Positions 33,908-37,318 of a stretch of DNA of 37,318 bases are shown here, one piece after another (the first letter of the stretch is position 1; each line of letters starts with the position of its first letter). Under the pieces are notes generated by a model, which made no database searches, was not told the DNA's origin, and worked only from the letters and a program-made list of their open reading frames with translations. The position numbers were made by a program, and so were the translations under genes. The stretch covers positions 1 to 37,318 of the forward strand of contig CANPYO010000011.1 in assembly GCA_947588645.1 (NCBI GenBank), given 5' to 3'. The stretch is from an uncultured Akkermansia sp. Lineage in GTDB: Bacteria; Verrucomicrobiota; Verrucomicrobiia; Verrucomicrobiales; Akkermansiaceae.

Positions 33908-36094
33908 TTACCAGAAGATGATGTAGAGGGCGACAGTGAGCAGCACAACCACCCAGCCGAAGGCCTTGGCGCGGGTCGAGGATTTCATCTCGATAATTCC
34001 CTTGTTTTCCAGGCGAACAGCTTCGCCGCCGCGCAGGTGATGGACAAGCGTCAGGAGAGCGCCCACGATGAGAATAGTGATGAGGCAGACTGCCATGCGA
34101 TTCAGGAAAGCCATCTCGGGGCAGAATTCCTTGAGCAAGCCGTACTCCACCACATTGATGGCGATACCCAGCCAGCCGAAGTAGCGCGGACACTTGGGCA
34201 CGAAGAAGCCGAACACAAACACCGCCAGCGCCCCCGGACTCAGGAAGCCCTGGAACTCTTGGATGTAGCTGAAGATGCTGTCCAGCTTATCCGACAGGAA
34301 GATGGCGAGCCAAAGAGCCACACCGGCAAAGACCAGCACGCCAAGCTTGCCAATGCCCACCAGCTCCCGATGAGAAGCCGATTGGCGCAGCTTGTTGTAG
34401 ATGTCCATGGTGAAGAGCGTGGAGGCGGAATTGAGCATGGAAGCCAGCGAGCTGACCACGGCGCCGAACAGAGCCGCAAGCACAAACCAGGCCCAGCCCG
34501 TGCCCGGCAAGAGGCGCTTGAGCAGCGTACCGAAGGCCGAGTCGTAGTCGTACCCGCCGATGGCCTCGGTTGTCACAAAAGCGGCATCCGCAGCTTTAGA
34601 CGCAAGAATACCGCCGTTCGCCCGGGAGAGTTTATCCGCGACTGCGGCAGCCACCACGGTGATTTTGCCCTGGATGGTCGAGGCGCTTTCCGGGATGGCG
34701 ACACCGTGTTTCTTGGCTACGTCGAAGAGCTGAGGTGTCGTGTTATCGAGTTCCTGCACCGTGAGCACGCGCGCCAAGTCATCCTCGAGCTCCCGGACAG
34801 CAGCAGCTTGTTCGGGGGTGGCCGCGGTATCCACGTTGCGCGCGATGAGCCCTATCCCTTTTTCCACATCAGTCATCAGGAGATCTGCCGTCACATTGTA
34901 GAGCGGTTTCTTGCCGGCTTGTTCTGCCTTTTGAGCCGTGACGAGCGCGGCGTTCATCTTTTGCTCGGCGCCGGCGCGCATATCATCCCGGTACAAATTG
35001 TAGGCGAGAATGCCGGGGATGAGCACCACAAAGGGGATGAGCAGCTTCAGCCCGGCCGCAAAGACCACACCCATCTGCCCCTCGGCCAGGCTCTTGGAGG
35101 CGAGGGTGCGCTGCATGATGTACTGGTTGAGTCCCCAGTAGAAAAAGTTGGGAATCCAGAGCCCGAGGCAGAGCGCCGTCCACGGGATTTCCCCGTCATC
35201 TGCCGGGCGAATCATGTGCAGCTTGCCTCCCACGGAGTTGGTCGCAGTGATGGCGTCCCCGCCGTTGAGGGCGAAGAAGCGTTCCACGCCCGAAGCTTCG
35301 CGCAGCGAATCCACCGTGGCACCGGAGGTGGCGGAGGCCGTTTTGATGAGTTCGCTCGGGTCGGCTGCACCGATGGCATCGAGGGCAAACCAGGCTACGA
35401 CGCCGCCGCCGACGATGAGCGCTGCGCCCCAGATCAGATCCGTCCACGCGCAAGCTTTCAGACCGCCGACAAACACGTAGATTGTAGCGCAGGCGCCGAT
35501 GATGACGCAACCCGTGGCCATGGAGAGGTCGAAGTATCCGGACACCACCTTGGCTCCGGCGAAAATGACGCCGGCGGTGGGTACGCCCACGAGGATGACG
35601 AGGTTAGCCACGGCCATGATGGTGCGTGCTGCGCCGTTATAACGTTCCTCCAGGAACTGCGGGATCGTGTACACGCCGCGCTTGAGCAGCATGGGCAGGA
35701 AAGTGAAGGCCACGATGACCAGCACGATAGCAGCGAGCCATTCGTACCCCGCGATGGCGAGACCGACCCAGTTGGCAGCCTTGCCGCTCATGCCCACAAA
35801 CTGCTCGGTGGAGATGTTGGCGGCGATCAGCGAGAAGCCCACGAGCCACCAGCTCAACCCGCGCCCGGCTAGGAAATAGCCTTCCGCTCCGCCGGATTCT
35901 CCTCTGTTTTCCGATGATCCGGAACTTCCCGATTTCCAGATGCCGAGACCGATGACGCCGACCACCACCAGGCAGAAGACGACCATTTCCCAGACAGGTA
36001 AAACATCCACCGCTTGGGTGTTGGAGGCGTCCTGCGCGGCGGCTGTGCCGCAGGCAAGCGCTGCGAATGCCAGTATTGTTACGAATTTTTTCAT
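33908..36094 (-). CDS. Sodium/solute symporter (SSS family, SGLT-like)
   Basis: 728 residues. A cleavable-looking signal (MKKFVTILAFAALACGTAAA) precedes a periplasmic stretch and about 14 membrane helices. GFSLIAANISTEQFVGMSG near residue 90 and SSLASMLNSASTLFTMDIYN near residue 548 closely follow Vibrio SGLT, including the Ser residues of the Na2 sodium site. Such carriers import galactose or glucose with Na+. About 165 residues (roughly 367-533) between two helices form a soluble Ala- and charge-rich insertion, much longer than in vSGLT. It lies 38 nt after galK on the same strand, so galactose is the best guess for substrate. Confidence 0.92.
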   Translation of the reverse strand: MKKFVTILAFAALACGTAAAQDASNTQAVDVLPVWEMVVFCLVVVGVIGLGIWKSGSSGSSENRGESGGAEGYFLAGRGLSWWLVGFSLIAANISTEQFVGMSGKAANWVGLAIAGYEWLAAIVLVIVAFTFLPMLLKRGVYTIPQFLEERYNGAARTIMAVANLVILVGVPTAGVIFAGAKVVSGYFDLSMATGCVIIGACATIYVFVGGLKACAWTDLIWGAALIVGGGVVAWFALDAIGAADPSELIKTASATSGATVDSLREASGVERFFALNGGDAITATNSVGGKLHMIRPADDGEIPWTALCLGLWIPNFFYWGLNQYIMQRTLASKSLAEGQMGVVFAAGLKLLIPFVVLIPGILAYNLYRDDMRAGAEQKMNAALVTAQKAEQAGKKPLYNVTADLLMTDVEKGIGLIARNVDTAATPEQAAAVRELEDDLARVLTVQELDNTTPQLFDVAKKHGVAIPESASTIQGKITVVAAAVADKLSRANGGILASKAADAAFVTTEAIGGYDYDSAFGTLLKRLLPGTGWAWFVLAALFGAVVSSLASMLNSASTLFTMDIYNKLRQSASHRELVGIGKLGVLVFAGVALWLAIFLSDKLDSIFSYIQEFQGFLSPGALAVFVFGFFVPKCPRYFGWLGIAINVVEYGLLKEFCPEMAFLNRMAVCLITILIVGALLTLVHHLRGGEAVRLENKGIIEMKSSTRAKAFGWVVVLLTVALYIIFW

Positions 36095-36132
36095 AGGTTG
36101 ATTCGAGGAGAAGTTAGAATGAGGGGGATTGA

Positions 36133-37311
36133 TTATTCTTGGAAAAGCAGATGTGCTCCCTGACCGGGGCGGGTGACGATGTAGGTGGTCTCAATGCCAA
36201 GCGACTCGCGGTAGCCTTCGAGCATCTCGTGCGCTACCCTCTCGACGGCGTCGCTCTTCACCAGCGCTACGATGCAGCCGCCGAAGCCGCCACCTGTCAT
36301 GCGTGCGCCGTATACCGATTCGGCGGAGGGGATGGTGTAGCTGAGTCCCACCAAGGTGTCAACCTCGGCGCAAGAGACTTCAAAATCATCGCGCAGGGAC
36401 GCGTGTGATCCACGCATGGCTGTGCCGGCCGCCTCCCAATCTCCTTCTTCCAGCGCTTTGGCAAAGTTGGCGACGCGGAGGTTTTCGCCCACCACGTGGC
36501 GAGCGCGGCGATAGCACAGGTCGCCCAGCTTGGTTTTGTTTTCTTCAAGCATATCCAGCGTGGCTTCGCGCAGGGATTTCACACCGAGCAAGGCGCAGGC
36601 ATCCTCGCAGTTCTTGCGGCGTGCTGCGTAGCCACCGTCTGCCAGCGAATGTTTGACGGCAGAATCGATGACGAGTACACTCACATTCGGGTCAGTCATG
36701 GGGATGTATCGGTAGCTCAGATCTTTGCAATCCAACATGAGTGCGTGATCCTTCTTGCCGTTGGCGGAGATGAACTGATCCATGATGCCGCAAGGGACAT
36801 TCACGAACTCGTGCTCCGTCTGCTGACCAATCAGGGCGCGCTCCGTGGGCGGTACATCCACCCCGCAGAGAGCGGCCAGAGCCGTGCAGACCGATACTTC
36901 AAAGGCTGCGGAAGAAGAAAGTCCGCCGCCGCGCGGCACGTTGGAATCCACCAACATATCCACTGCCGGCACTTTCACGCCCCGGCGTTTCAGCATGCAG
37001 ACGACTCCGCGTACGTAGTTGCTCCAAAATGGGTCGCCTGCTTGGGAGGCCTCATCGGGGCTGAGTTCGATGATGGAATCGCCCAAGGCTCCTACCCACC
37101 TGTGTTTGCCGGTGGGAGAGGGGGCCACAGAGACGGTGTTGATCATCTCCAGTGCCATGGGAAGTACGAATCCGTTGTTGTAGTCGGTATGTTCGCCGAT
37201 AAGATTCACGCGACCGGGAGCGGCGGCGATGACGGCGGGCTTGTGACCGAAGTAGCGCTCGTAATGAGGCAGGAGGGAATCGACGTTGATGCTGCGTTGT
37301 TCCAAATCCAT
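36133..37311 (-). CDS. galK: Galactokinase
   Basis: 392 residues, normal length, start ATG 37309-37311, 7 nt from the window end. GalK phosphorylates alpha-D-galactose at O1 with ATP, the first step of the Leloir pathway. Motifs: the galactokinase signature GRVNLIGEHTDYNNG (residues 33-47), the GHMP ATP loop PRGGGLSSSAA near 125, CGIMDQFIS near 175 (catalytic Asp), and RMTGGGFGGC near 340. All key residues are present. It leads the leftward galactose cluster (galK, symporter, small exported protein). Its promoter lies outside the window. Galactose is a major sugar of mucin O-glycans, which fits a mucus-dwelling host. Confidence 0.97.
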   Translation of the reverse strand: MDLEQRSINVDSLLPHYERYFGHKPAVIAAAPGRVNLIGEHTDYNNGFVLPMALEMINTVSVAPSPTGKHRWVGALGDSIIELSPDEASQAGDPFWSNYVRGVVCMLKRRGVKVPAVDMLVDSNVPRGGGLSSSAAFEVSVCTALAALCGVDVPPTERALIGQQTEHEFVNVPCGIMDQFISANGKKDHALMLDCKDLSYRYIPMTDPNVSVLVIDSAVKHSLADGGYAARRKNCEDACALLGVKSLREATLDMLEENKTKLGDLCYRRARHVVGENLRVANFAKALEEGDWEAAGTAMRGSHASLRDDFEVSCAEVDTLVGLSYTIPSAESVYGARMTGGGFGGCIVALVKSDAVERVAHEMLEGYRESLGIETTYIVTRPGQGAHLLFQE

Positions 37312-37318
37312 AACGCTC

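Noticed and set aside
33887..35872. Plus-strand open frame of 661 codons opposite the symporter
   Set aside because: The minus strand encodes an unmistakable SSS carrier. The plus translation is His/Glu/Gly-rich without any motif.

Overview
The window looks like chromosomal DNA of a gut Verrucomicrobiota bacterium, most probably Akkermansiaceae. The main reason is a single uninterrupted 5,462-codon gene for a type V autotransporter with the short basic N-terminus (MKLHLPSGLRKALLACLAAL), beta-strand passenger and C-terminal barrel familiar from the large Akkermansia autotransporters. It sits among GC-rich housekeeping genes, and the sugar-uptake genes fit a glycan-using commensal. This assignment is inference: no rRNA or marker gene is present.

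Layout. (1) 1-5270 is an AT-richer surface-polysaccharide island. It holds a truncated unknown ORF (-), a family 2 glycosyltransferase (+), a polysaccharide pyruvyl transferase (-), a decayed WbsX-type glycosyltransferase tail (-), a decayed family 2 glycosyltransferase (+) and a GT32-like DXD glycosyltransferase (+). (2) 5046-7453 holds small membrane-protein ORFs, a TM2-domain protein and a Sel1-repeat protein. (3) 7645-9519 is an unknown two-gene unit of membrane-associated proteins. (4) 9555-13862 holds an ankyrin-repeat protein (-), rubrerythrin, and thiE-mnmA in tandem. (5) 14253-30641 is the giant autotransporter. (6) 30896-33348 holds a membrane HD phosphohydrolase of the PgpH type and a BASS-family transporter. 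(7) 33421-37311 (-) is a galactokinase, Na+/sugar symporter and small exported protein cluster.

The most striking structure is a set of three matched elements at 468-654, 3387-3574 and 7645-7830. Each is bounded by inverted copies of a 19-bp near-palindrome (ATCTCTTT-NNN-AAAGAGAT). The central trinucleotide is reverse-complemented between the two ends. Internal length is almost constant (149, 150 and 148 bp), but the internal sequence is unrelated. Each has a -10-like hexamer exactly 13 nt before the right-hand repeat and a gene starting 39-94 nt after it. This is the architecture expected of invertible (phase-variable) promoters. Two lie between divergent polysaccharide ORFs and the third heads the unknown two-gene unit. 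No recombinase is encoded in the window.

A second theme is a dispersed intergenic repeat family, present in nearly every gap from 5.77 kb rightward. It combines tandem TTTACGA/TGTACGA heptamers, a GCGC-rich palindrome and, in several copies, a GC-rich hairpin whose sequence varies.
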